From Citrus sinensis (taxonomy: Eukaryota > Streptophyta > Magnoliopsida > Sapindales > Rutaceae), in the NCBI RefSeq assembly GCF_022201045.2, contig NC_068560.1:32443501-32507500 (forward strand): a stretch of 64,000 bases of DNA, read 5' to 3'. The position numbers and the translations under genes are program-made. This document shows positions 1 through 9,781 of this stretch, piece after piece. Below the pieces are notes generated by a model. It searched no databases. It was not told where the DNA came from and was given only the letters and a program-made list of their open reading frames with translations. Numbering within the stretch: the first letter of the stretch is position 1; each line of letters begins with the position of its first letter.

Positions 1-198
1 GTGGGAGCAAAATGAGTTGGAAAAGCCATCTTCCATCCATATGGAGTTTTTCGTTCCACGTTTCCTATATTTATATTTGTTGATACTAAGGATGGAGTTG
101 GCGGTCGGCTTTCTTTCAATGACATAATTGATATGTTTGAGGTTGTGAATGCTCGCTTAGTAAAATCTTTAAGTCCGATAAGCTTGAAGGCATGAACG
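1..198 (+). CDS. Possible terminal exon of an unidentified gene
   Basis: A reading frame enters from about position 17 and ends with TGA at 196-198. It reads ...GKAIFHPYGVFRSTFP, then IFIFVDTKDGVGG, then RLSFNDIIDMFEVVNARLVK and SLSPISLKA. The composition looks protein-like (helical, mixed charge) rather than random AT-rich sequence, and the T-rich stretch that follows would suit a 3' UTR. I do not recognise the family. A stop lies just upstream in the same frame (13-15), so if real this is a last exon with an acceptor between about 15 and 60, or a gene relic. Its parent would lie left of the window. Confidence 0.3.
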
Positions 199-567
199 TA
201 GACATAATTGACTGAACCACGTAAAAATTACGTGTTTGTTCTCTCTTTCACCTTGTCTCTTTATTTTTCATTTCACATTAATTTGTTTATCTCGAATTTG
301 GTTGTTTTGTTTAAAATTGCATTTAAGTTTCTTGTATTGCGCTAAACGAGGCAGTTGCAAACATACCCTATATCAGCGGCCTCCACATTAGTTAACCAGA
401 ATGTCCAATCTTGATTTGAAACTGAAATCGACTTCAAAGACAAAACGAAGCTCAAAAGTGTCAAAAGCAAAATCTCTTGCTGATCTAACAAATGAAGGAG
501 AAAAAAATACAAAATAAATGAATGGAGTGAACAACTGCCAGTGAATAGGTATAGACAGAGGCAAGGA
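199..567. other. Spacer between the left-edge frame and the bZIP gene
   Basis: No coding frame is evident. The first part is T-rich and could be the 3' UTR of the left-edge reading frame. The part next to 567 is probably the 3' UTR of the minus-strand bZIP gene. The two transcripts would converge here. Confidence 0.5.
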
Positions 568-1781
568 TTAAACTGAGCTGGCTCTTCTCAATTGGTATTT
601 GGACATAGGAGTTGGGTATGAAGAGAAAAGGATATCCACTTCCTGCTAAAACAATAACAGAGAAAAAAAAATTTACTCCCAGATAAAACCTATGGAATTG
701 GCTACATATTTTATATTTTAAATAGTAGCATTTGGATAAAGCATGCGTGTACCTTCTGCTTTTTGAGCCAGCTATTTCTTTTCCTCAACCACAACACTTG
801 ACTCTCCAGTTGATTTGTATAAGCCTTTGATCAACAAAACAAACAGAAACCTATATAAATTGCACGAGTAAAATGTGTAGAAGTGTATTGCATTTTATAC
901 CCAATATTTACTATTACTACCTGCTTCCTTGCCCTTGACCTAGCAGCAGACTCACGGTTCTTGATCATCCTCTTCTGCTTTCTCTCAATTGTCTTCTCCA
1001 TAATCTCGTCCGAATACCTCCTCTTCCTCCCAACATTATTCACTTTAGATAATTCTGACGGTGCCGCCGATGTCGCTGGCATCGGCATTGATAAAGCCAA
1101 TTGATTCTCTGAGTATCCAATATCCCCAACTGGGTTCTCGTAAACTGATTCAGAAACATTATAACTTGTATCCATCGCTCCCATTTGCTGCTGCTGAGAT
1201 GCCATTTGAAACTGCAACCAATCTGCTTGCTGAGACACCACGACCATCGGATCAATCCCCATACTGATCAATGGCTGATGATGATTACCAGCAACACCAT
1301 TGTGATTATTATTATTACTAATATTATTATTATTATTATTATTATTTCCCATGCTGTTATTAATAATACCAGCGCGCAGTAAAAAATCCTCAAGTGTCGT
1401 CTCTCCAGGTGTGAGTTGCTGCTGCACTACAGCAGATTGGTTACTATGATCAACTTCATGCTCATGATGAACAGTATCTTTCCATACTTGATCAATCGTT
1501 TTCTTACTCAACCTTCCATTCAGATTTATGTTCCCAAGAAAGTACGAAGGCGGGGGCGACGACGATGAAGATGAAGAAGAAGGGTTCTGCACAATCTGTA
1601 CTCCATCTTGATTATCACCTGAAACGGTCTGCACGTTCTTGATCACTGCTAACTCATGATTCAAATTCATATGGTTACTCATTAGTGAGGGCTTCCCTAT
1701 ATTTCCCATCTGGCTCCGAACTTCATGATCATATATAAGATTATTATAAGGCGGCCCTTGCCCTCCATTTGGAGATACCAT
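568..1781 (-). CDS. Group A bZIP transcription factor (ABI5/ABF-like), divergent
   Basis: Three exons: 1781-921, 824-753 and 642-568, joined in phase 0 at GT-AG introns, give 335 residues. The start is ATG at 1779-1781 (MVSPNGGQ). Group A signs are KKTIDQVWKD (conserved block), GETTLEDFLLRAG (conserved block) and the basic region RMIKNRESAARSRARKQ. The intron right after RARKQ is at the usual bZIP intron site. The zipper follows in exon 2 (AYTNQLESQVLWLRKRNSWL) with three heptad leucines only. Exon 3 ends MSKYQLRRASSV, an RxxS-type C-terminus like the phosphorylated tail motif of ABF proteins. Low-complexity runs (poly-Ser, poly-Asn from ATT repeats) lie in the middle. Family members bind ABRE/G-box DNA in the nucleus and act in ABA or seed responses. 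Odd points: the N-terminal RQxSxYSLTxDE kinase-site block is not visible and the zipper is short, so dimer choice may differ. The subgroup cannot be settled from sequence alone. Confidence 0.88.
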
Positions 1782-2469
1782 AATTTTATCATACAATATA
1801 GAGCATTAGTTAATAAGGAAATATGAACTTGACCAGCATCAGCATGAAATTAACAATAAAAGAGTTATGAGTCCACTAAATTCTATTTTTGTATTCAATT
1901 TTTTTTTTTTTTGCACTAATTAATAGTGTAAAGACTAGCGGAGAGTGAAGAAGAAGTTGAATGAACGAAATGTAAGCAAGCAGTTAGAAAGGATCTGGGA
2001 GGCCAGGGTTTGTTGCGAGCTGGATGCTATTTTTAGAGAGAGATAGAGAGTGACTAAGAATTAGAATTCTCATTCATCATCATACAATAACGGCCCATGC
2101 TAGTTTTGTTCCTATTTTTGTGGGATTTTTTGAGTGAAATTTACATTAACTAAGAAACGGCCAAATCAACTTCAGGAGTTACGCGAGCTTTTGTACGATG
2201 AGAGCATGCATTTGGGCGCAGCCTGTTTTAGTCAAAATTAGTTTTGATCTTGTAGTACAAGCGGTGATGCAATGTGAAATAAATGATAACGGTGGGCCGA
2301 GGCCCACTCAACAATGAGGACACCTTCTGACACCCCTCGAAAGCCCTTTTCCAGTACACCCCCCTTTTTTTTTTTTATTAAAACTCCCAAGTCAACAAAC
2401 ACAGATATGATCCAGTACAACCACTTCAATCGTAACTACCTGCATCTGCCATTACAAACACTACTTCCT
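1782..2469. other. Upstream region of the bZIP gene
   Basis: This holds the likely promoter and 5' UTR of the minus-strand bZIP gene. It is AT-rich with a poly-T run near 1899-1912 and a GA-rich stretch near 2034-2050. I could not choose a TATA box. No coding frame is supported. Confidence 0.5.
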
Positions 2470-2670
2470 ACGATTCTTCCCGCCGAACCCTTGCACCATC
2501 ACCAGGATTGTTCCCTCCCACTGCTGCTGGTGCCGCCTTCTCTTTAGCACCTTCGCGTCTCTCTCACGGCGTTGCTCGGGTGTCAAGCCGTCGTCTTGGG
2601 TTGTCTGGAGTTGTGGCCAACGCGAGCTCGAGCCCTCTCACGGTCACGCTCTCTTTGATTACCGCGTTGA
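2470..2670 (-). pseudogene. SERF/4F5-like (small EDRK-rich factor) pseudogene
   Basis: On the minus strand three overlapping frames together match the small plant SERF family. RGNQRERDRERARARVGHNS with RQPK lies at about 2667-2590, then DDGLTPEQRRERDAKVL in a second frame, then KEKAA and GGNNPGDGARVRREE in a third. The order and spacing are those of the intact ~65-75 residue protein (basic RGNQRE start, DDGLTPEQRRERDAKAL core, Ala-rich tail). The family start Met is replaced here by a TTCA stretch before ACGCGG, and at least two frameshifts separate the parts, so it cannot make the protein. No introns are visible, which suggests a processed copy, but a poly-A tail was not clear. SERF proteins are small, highly charged and linked to protein aggregation control in animals. 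Confidence 0.72.
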
Positions 2671-4148
2671 AGATCGATCAAAACGGGTGTATGTCAAACG
2701 TTTCAAAGGGAGAGAAAATAGGTTTAAGTTTATTGAATTATTTTTTTTCCGTTTTCATTTTAATTGTAAATATTAGACAAATATACCTCAAATTTCCAAA
2801 TCGCAAAACCAATCAGCACAAGCAACTTATTAAGTCAGGCATGACGAAATTATATAATATTGAAGCGTATATAAAATGTATTGTAAAAATTAACGATAGA
2901 TTCTAACCTGGCCAGAAAGTCTAAAATACTCTATACTCTTGCCGTATACACGTCTATCAACCAATTGTAAAATAGTGAATACATACTGGGATAAGAATCC
3001 ACCAGATAGCGTGTGTGTGTGTGTGTGTGTGTGTGTATGGAAAGAGCAAAAACCACAATATAATGTCAAGAATTGCAGCGCGGATTCGGCACATCAGAAT
3101 ATTCCTATACCTTGAAGTTGTTGTATGGATGGAATGGAATTGGAATCCCTTCCATAATTTGTGACACTGACACCCAATGAATTGCTAATCCAAAGCCACT
3201 TTATAAAAAAGCACTTTCCTACTTTTTAGGTCATGCCCACATGTGGGACAGAAGCAATTCCAGTGTGTGAGAGTGGGATATAATTCCTTACTCTTCTGAA
3301 CCAACCAAATTTAGCATAGAATTAGATTACCGAGCTACCATTTGCACAAGAAGACACAAACCACAGTAATTATTAAAAAAAAAAAAAAAAAAAAAAAAGG
3401 TAGAAAAGGCACTAAGAATCAAGTGGACATAATAATTGAATACTTTATATGCTTTGTACATTGATGATTTGCACAATCATTGTTTATATCAATATTACAT
3501 CTGTACATCCCCAGATTGTTATACTTGTGATGCATATTAATATTAATCTAGCACAACTACTGATGGGGGAACTATTGGCTTTTTAATGGTAAATGATATA
3601 TTCAACTCGTACTGAAGAAAAAGGAAATGGCAATCCCAACTTGGTGGTGTATCTTACAAAAAAAAATGATATATTATATTACGGTCACGAATCTCAAGAT
3701 ACTTAAATAGTTTTGTGATGGAGTATCTTAAAAAAAAATTATCAGAATTTACTTGCTTAAATTTACTTTAAATAGTTCAATTATATATCGCGCAACTTGT
3801 ATATCAAAACCCAAAATAGTTGGGAATTTGGGATTTAACTTCAAATACTAGAAGGAAAATCTCCTCAAGAATATTTAAAAACCCTTCCCAGAGGTGTAGG
3901 CTGTCACCCGACTAAGAGGTGATTTCCAAATTAAAAAAACATGTATATTTAACAGTTACAGTAGTGAATGCATGATTGATTATTTTCCAACAGAAACTTT
4001 GATCGATGTACTTTAATTTGGTAAAAGGGAAAAATGGAGAACATTAAGCTTTCATGCAGCACTAAAAGGCCCTCCCTTGGGGCATCTAATAGTTTGGCTG
4101 TTCATAATTCATACGACAAATGGATCAAATATCATATAAAGAAAGCAC
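2671..4148. other. Spacer with microsatellite and MITE-like debris
   Basis: No gene seen. It contains a (GT)13 run at 3011-3036 and a poly-A run at about 3374-3398. Between about 3110 and 3320 lies sequence rich in GGAATGGAATTGGAATC and its imperfect inverse, as in decayed MITEs. The short plus-strand frame after the SERF relic (2508-2906) is chance. Confidence 0.5.
3011..3036. repeat. (GT)n microsatellite
   Basis: Uninterrupted GT dinucleotides, 13 units, ending in TATGG. Confidence 0.95.
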
Positions 4149-4151
4149 TTA

Positions 4152-4966
4152 TACTGCGTTTACTTTTTGGATTGGAGTGGGAATCCTGTTGAGTGAGAAT
4201 CCTTGGATTAGGAGTGTGGAGTGGGAGTGTGAGTAGGGTGTTTACTTAGACTAAATGAAAGTATGGATTGTCAATCAGAATCTCAATTATTTGTTTACTT
4301 TGTCTTGAATTGAGAGTAAATTATTTTAAATTACAATTTTATCCTTATGTACAGAATTATAATTTGTAATTAAAAAATTAATAAAAAATATATTTGGAAA
4401 ATAAAATAAATATTTTATTATATTTATAAATTAATAATAATTACTAATATTCTTAATTATGTAAATTATAATTTTTTATTAATTTAAATTTAAATTATGT
4501 GAATAAAAATTATTAATAATAGCAACACAAATGAAATATTATTATTGATAATATAGTACAAAATTAATAATTTTTTTATAATAAAATATTTATTATTATT
4601 AATTAATATTTATTAAAATTAAGGTTTAATATTATTAATTTAAATATAATATTTATTTATTTTTATTTTATTAAATTTAATAAAATAAATATGATATAAT
4701 TATTATTTTTAATAAATATGATATTATTTATTTTATTAAATATTATTTATTTATTTTAATTTTAATTATAAGGATAAAATAGGAAGAGGGGGGAGTGGAT
4801 TCCCACTCCCACCTCCCCCCGTGGGAGTGGGAACCCCACTCCCCACTCCAAAATTAAGTGGGACCTACGGATTACTACTCCCACTCCCTCTTTTTTTAAG
4901 GTAAGTAAACACTGGAGTGGGAAGAATTCACACTCCACACTCCCACTCCAACAAGTAAACACTACC
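4152..4966. mobile_element. PIF/Harbinger-like non-autonomous element
   Basis: The ends are inverted repeats built on GTTTACTT followed by TTGGAGTGGGA. The left end reads TACTGCGTTTACTTTTTGGA and the right end, in reverse complement, GGTAGTGTTTACTTGTTGGA. Both are flanked by TTA (4149-4151 and 4967-4969), the target duplication usual for Harbinger/Tourist elements. GTTTACTT recurs inside near 4240, 4293 and 4902, giving nested subterminal repeats, and GGAGTGGGAGTG motifs crowd both ends. The core (4330-4775) is almost pure A/T with no coding frame. The left TIR is the more diverged. At 815 bp it is long for a MITE, so it may be a deletion derivative or a nested pair. Confidence 0.6.
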
Positions 4967-4969
4967 TTA

Positions 4970-7600
4970 ATTATGCCCATTATTTAATTTAGTAAACTTT
5001 ACGTGTACTTGGTGATTTTCCTTTTTCCTACCTTTTGCATTACATGATCAAGATATTGTTCAAAATATAAACTAACAAAAAGAAAGGAAGAGATCAAAAA
5101 AAGGAAAAGTGATTAGGCCTGTCAAAACAAAAAAAAAAACCTTTTGCTTTAAAGATACATAGATAATGATCCATTTGATCACATATTAAGTAATCGCTTA
5201 CGTTTTGAGATTTAACATTAAGCAAAAGATAATCGATAAGATTCCATATGCATGAGCTAGTGAACTGGAGAAAGGAAATTAAAATAGATGCCATTGCCAG
5301 CCAGCCACTATTAATTACTCAGCAAGAAAAAGAATCCAGTGCCTACTTGAAGCCATAAAGCAAAAGGGAAGGTCCCTTTATGACCTAACTTGCTTAAGCA
5401 TAATTTCTACACTCTATAATTCTAGATTTACTATGAGGGCATTGGCCAAAAAGTAATAATTAAAGAAAGTCTTAGAGAAGCTATTAGACTTAAAAGCATT
5501 AAAAATAATATGAGTAAAGAAAAATCATAAGAGGCCGCATCAAATGAAACGTGACTCAAAAGCGAATATGAGACTTTGATTTGGATAATGCCTCATGTTG
5601 GAGAGATTAAAAAATTTACACTTACAAGGACTTTATAATAGTATTAAAGGCTAGACTTAGCAGAAAGAAATAAATTATTAAGACAAAAGCATATGTACAT
5701 TTATGTATTTTTGACCTTTGAAGATAACTTACCAATATAATCACACTGTTAGCACCGGTGATGAATTTGCACTTAAAAATTAGTTGCATACAGGGAACTT
5801 TTTTTTTTTTTTCTTTTGGGTGGAGAGAACTCATCAATATGAAGAGACTATATATGTGGAGTTATTTTATTTTTTTTCGTTATGTGCTCCATCATATGTT
5901 GGTAAATGGTAATTAATTATCTTAATTAAGACAACGATGTCAGCATCACTAGCAATGTTCTACTTCATGTACCGAAAAAGATTTTATTGCCCCCTGACCA
6001 AGCATCATGCATGGCCACTTAGCAAGATATTGATTTATTAATCGGATGGGTGCGTGTGCATGTGTGCGTGTATTCAATATTGGCAATGCGCAGTGATAAC
6101 GACATTTTCTTTCTTTAACTTCCAGCTTATATCAGCAGTACGACAAACAGTAACTTGAAGTAATTACTCTGCACGTAAGTCTGAGAAACCTGTAGGGAGG
6201 GGTTGAAATTAAGCAATACTTGAAAAGCTGGGGAGACATAATATGAATAATGAAAGCTCGAGTTAGAAATGAGAACTACCCTTTTGGCTACAGGGCTTTG
6301 ACTTAATTTTGATCCCCAATGGATTAATTGGCTCCCCATTTTTCTTGCTTTTTAGTAATGTGGAAACTTTACTCTACTTTTTTTTTTTTTTTAACTTTTT
6401 CCCCACAAGTTTGTTCTTAGTTCATAATTAAGCTAAAGGGCGACGGTCAATCGTTTTCCGACGAGCTTATTCTTTTTTACAGCTACAAGCAAAGGTGGTA
6501 CTCTTTTCTGCCGTCCTTCTTTACGTGGGAAGAGCCAACAAGTATGTGGAAAGTAGTGGAAACTTTTCTAGTTGGGTGTTATCATTTTACTAACCTTTAA
6601 TTTTAAAAAGAAAAGCACACACAACAGTAGCAAGTAGATAACACGCCTTGCCGATTTGCAAGGAATGGGAGCATGTCTCAAATCAAATTATTGACTCTAA
6701 TTCATGCATGCATGTATCATAATATAAATGGTATATATTGGAAATTTTTGTTCGAATAGACCACTAAATTAATTTCATGTATAACATGAGTCTTACCAAG
6801 AAATTTATGCATTTGGGTGGCTTTCTAAAATATCAAAATGGAGACTAATTGTTTTCGTGATAAACACTGTATGAATCTCAATATAAGAATATGTTTAGTT
6901 AGAGAGAGTCGTATTCAAGTTATTAGTACCAATGGCATTATGTACATATTCGTTCAGGAAAATTCATATTAAGAGGGAACACTAATCATCATCAATATGA
7001 CATTAATGGCAATATCTCTATAATGTAATATGATCAATTTATTTGAAGCACATTTTATCAATGATGATTTTCAGGCCATTGCTCATCGGCGTTGGATGTG
7101 CGGCTCAATGTTAGTCCTACATATTTTTAATTGTAAAAAAATATCACTAAATGTGTAAGGTAATATTAGACAAAAAGGAAGGTAATGATTCAATTTGATA
7201 ATGATTAGACATTATTGAAAATTGTAATCAAATTTTAAAGTAATTGAGGACATATGTGTTTTATTTATATTATCGAGGATTCAATGGTACATTTATAACA
7301 ACGTTTTTATATGAGCGTGTGAAAAAGAATTGCTACGACTTAGACGCTTGATTCGTTATTTTCAAACGAGGGAAACCATATCTCATGCCTTTCGCCAATC
7401 TCCACCATTACCGGACACACATCACACGTGTGCTCAACTTTCTGTCAGATTCTGACATCATGCTTACGTGTAACTAACATTCATTCACTCGACTCGACCC
7501 CACGTCCTATTCAGAAGCGCTTCTTTTTCTAGAAACAGAAAAATAAATATAAATATAAATATCACATATAATTTGAGCTTACTTCACTTCACCAACCATG
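4970..7600. other. Long AT-rich spacer, no gene seen
   Basis: No frame has a recognisable domain or splice pattern. The longest minus-strand frames (5622-5837 and 6127-6339) look like chance. Several poly-T tracts (5791-5812, 6378-6392) and ATGCATGCATG near 6705 are present. The right part merges with the upstream region of the TGA gene. Confidence 0.5.
7425..7430. promoter_or_regulatory. G-box (CACGTG) upstream of the TGA gene
   Basis: The palindrome CACGTG lies inside TCACACGTGTGC, about 620 bp upstream of the TATA-like box of the TGA-type bZIP gene. G-boxes bind bZIP and bHLH factors. The role here is inferred from position only. Confidence 0.4.
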
Positions 7601-7694
7601 CAAGTATGCAGCTCGTCCGCCCCACCAATCAGGATTGAGGAGAGCCAAGAGCTTCAACGTAAGACTTGCTAGATTCTCTAATTTCGCCGGGAAA

Positions 7695-7702
7695 TGACGT
7701 CA
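7695..7702. promoter_or_regulatory. TGACGTCA palindrome (TGA/CRE-type bZIP site)
   Basis: A perfect TGACGTCA in the context AAATGACGTCAGA. This is the high-affinity palindromic site for TGA-class bZIPs. It sits about 350 bp upstream of the TATA-like box of the next gene, which itself encodes a TGA factor, so feedback control is possible. Confidence 0.5.
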
Positions 7703-8042
7703 GAAAAGAACTGTATGACATATGTTGGCTGACACAAGGTGAGGGGTGCAGGTTAAGGCGGGTGGGGTGCGTAGGTTAAAGTGAACATCTTTGAAAATGG
7801 GTCGTGGGTGCGCATAATATGTGCTACTTTTAAGTGGGAACACTAGGACGTTAACATTTGACTGTAGCATTTCCTTTTTTTTATTTCCCAAAAAAATATG
7901 CGGTCTTTTTCATTTAATGTTTTTTATTTAATTTTATTAGATTACGTTGATTCTGTTACTTTAGGTTCTTGTTTGCTTTCGAGGGATGAATGGATGGTGG
8001 CGATTCTCTCTGTCTTTGTAAAGGGTTCTTGTAATTTCATAT

Positions 8043-8050
8043 TATAAAAA
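8043..8050 (+). promoter_or_regulatory. Probable TATA box of the TGA gene
   Basis: TATAAAAA followed by GGG, 90 bp before a good donor (AGAGG|GTAAGT at 8137/8138) that would end the first leader exon. A second leader exon could run from 8367 to 8392 (donor GTGAGT), and the coding exon acceptor is at 9780/9781. The placement fits a transcript with a leader of two or three exons. The TSS itself is not visible. Confidence 0.45.
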
Positions 8051-9781
8051 GGGTTTTAAGTGCTGAGTTTGGGTTTCTTGAATTTAAGAGGTTAACTTAA
8101 ACCTGTGAGATTAGCAAAGTTATCAAGATTCAAGAGGGTAAGTGTCTTTTTGCTTCTTAATGATTTCTTATAAGCTCAAGATTGTCCAGCTGAATACGTT
8201 TTGATTGATTTATTATGTTTTCTGTCTTACTTTGGTTTATCAGTTACTTTCATTTAATGGTATCTCTTGTTTTGGTAAAGTGCTGAGTGCTTGAGGGATT
8301 TTTCTTATTTTCTGGGGTCTGTTTTAGTGAATATATGTGATAGTTGGTGCCATTATTGCATTGAAGCACGTGGCGAGAGGCAAGCATAGTCTGGTGAGTT
8401 GTTCATATATTGATTTGAAGAACTCGATTCTGTATGCAACATGAAAATCTGTGTGTTTTTCTCTTTCACTCACTTGCACATGAGCACATAGAGAGCCAAG
8501 CTTGATTCGTGATATCTAGTTTGATGAAATACGACTGGAAGCTGCAAATGAATTTGTTTATTTGTGATATCTATCTTGCTTCTTGGCTTGTACATTGATT
8601 GAGCAGGATCTACGGTTAAAGAGTTTTTTTTTTTTTTTTAAAAAAAAAAAAACACTTGTGATGTAGAAGACTGGCAAAAGTGAATGTCCATGTTTAAGAT
8701 TGTTGATGCTACGGAAGTATTATAAAAAAGGAAAAAAGTTCTTCAGTCATTATGAGAAGCAAAAAGATTATTTGGTTCTTGGCGGAAAAGAGAAGTGTAA
8801 TTGCTTTGTTGAGTAGCCTTCTTGATTCACTTGAAGTTTTGAGAGTGAGATTTTGTGTGCTTGACAAGTTGTCTTATGATTATGCATTAATTTGGGAACT
8901 ATTTGCTATTTTTCAGAAATCACACATCAAGTATAGTGACTGAAAATCACGTTTAGGTGCTTATCCACATTGTAGATAGATTATCTTCTTTATATCTTGC
9001 ATTGCAAGTGAATTTTGTCAGAGAATGAAACGTAGTATGTGCTGTTGCCATGAGATGAATATATCTTTGAGAAACTATTCACAAATCAGGAACAATTTGC
9101 TCATTCAGCTGTATAATTTAAATTATCTTTGAAGCAGTACCAAACATTAAAGATTATGAACTATATGACTTAAATTTTCTTTCTGCAAACAACAAAGTTC
9201 TGTTTTGGGTTGCTCTAAGCTGTCTCGCTTCTGCATTTGTTTGTACAGTGAAAGTATCATGCATTAACAAAGAGAAATACAAGTTTGGATTTTCTAATAT
9301 ATTTGTCTTGGAGAAATCACAAAACTCAAGATTTGTGCTAAAATTACCTTCTCATGTAGGTAATCTGATGGTTTTGTTTGCACATGTATGCTCTGCCGTG
9401 CAACTCCTCTACTTTCAGTCTTGATGAGCCACCTTTGCAGGGCATGGTTTTCATTTCTTTCCTTGTAACCAAAATCGACAAGACTAATCTTATTGGTCTG
9501 GCAAAGAAAGGTAGAAGTTATTATGTAATATCATTGCCTACCATTTCATTAGTTAATAGTTAATATATCTTCTACTCTTGCTACTAAGTTTCTGATTTCA
9601 TTATGAATAATTTGTTTCTTGTCATGTCACCAATATTTTGAATTCCAATGAACATTTCAATTTTGAAAATCTTCAGTTATGCAACTTTACTTATGGATTC
9701 TTAGTATGTTGAATCAGAGATTTGCAATCATTAAGTTCGATTTTTTTTTTTTCCTTTCCTGTCTCTGTTCCTGGATATAGT

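Noticed and set aside
2508-2906. 132-codon plus-strand frame
   Set aside because: Its start is the antisense of the SERF relic and the rest is AT-rich noise.
9378-9563. Plus-strand 61-codon frame upstream of the TGA coding exon
   Set aside because: It falls in the leader intron region, has no family match and an in-frame stop separates it from the TGA start.
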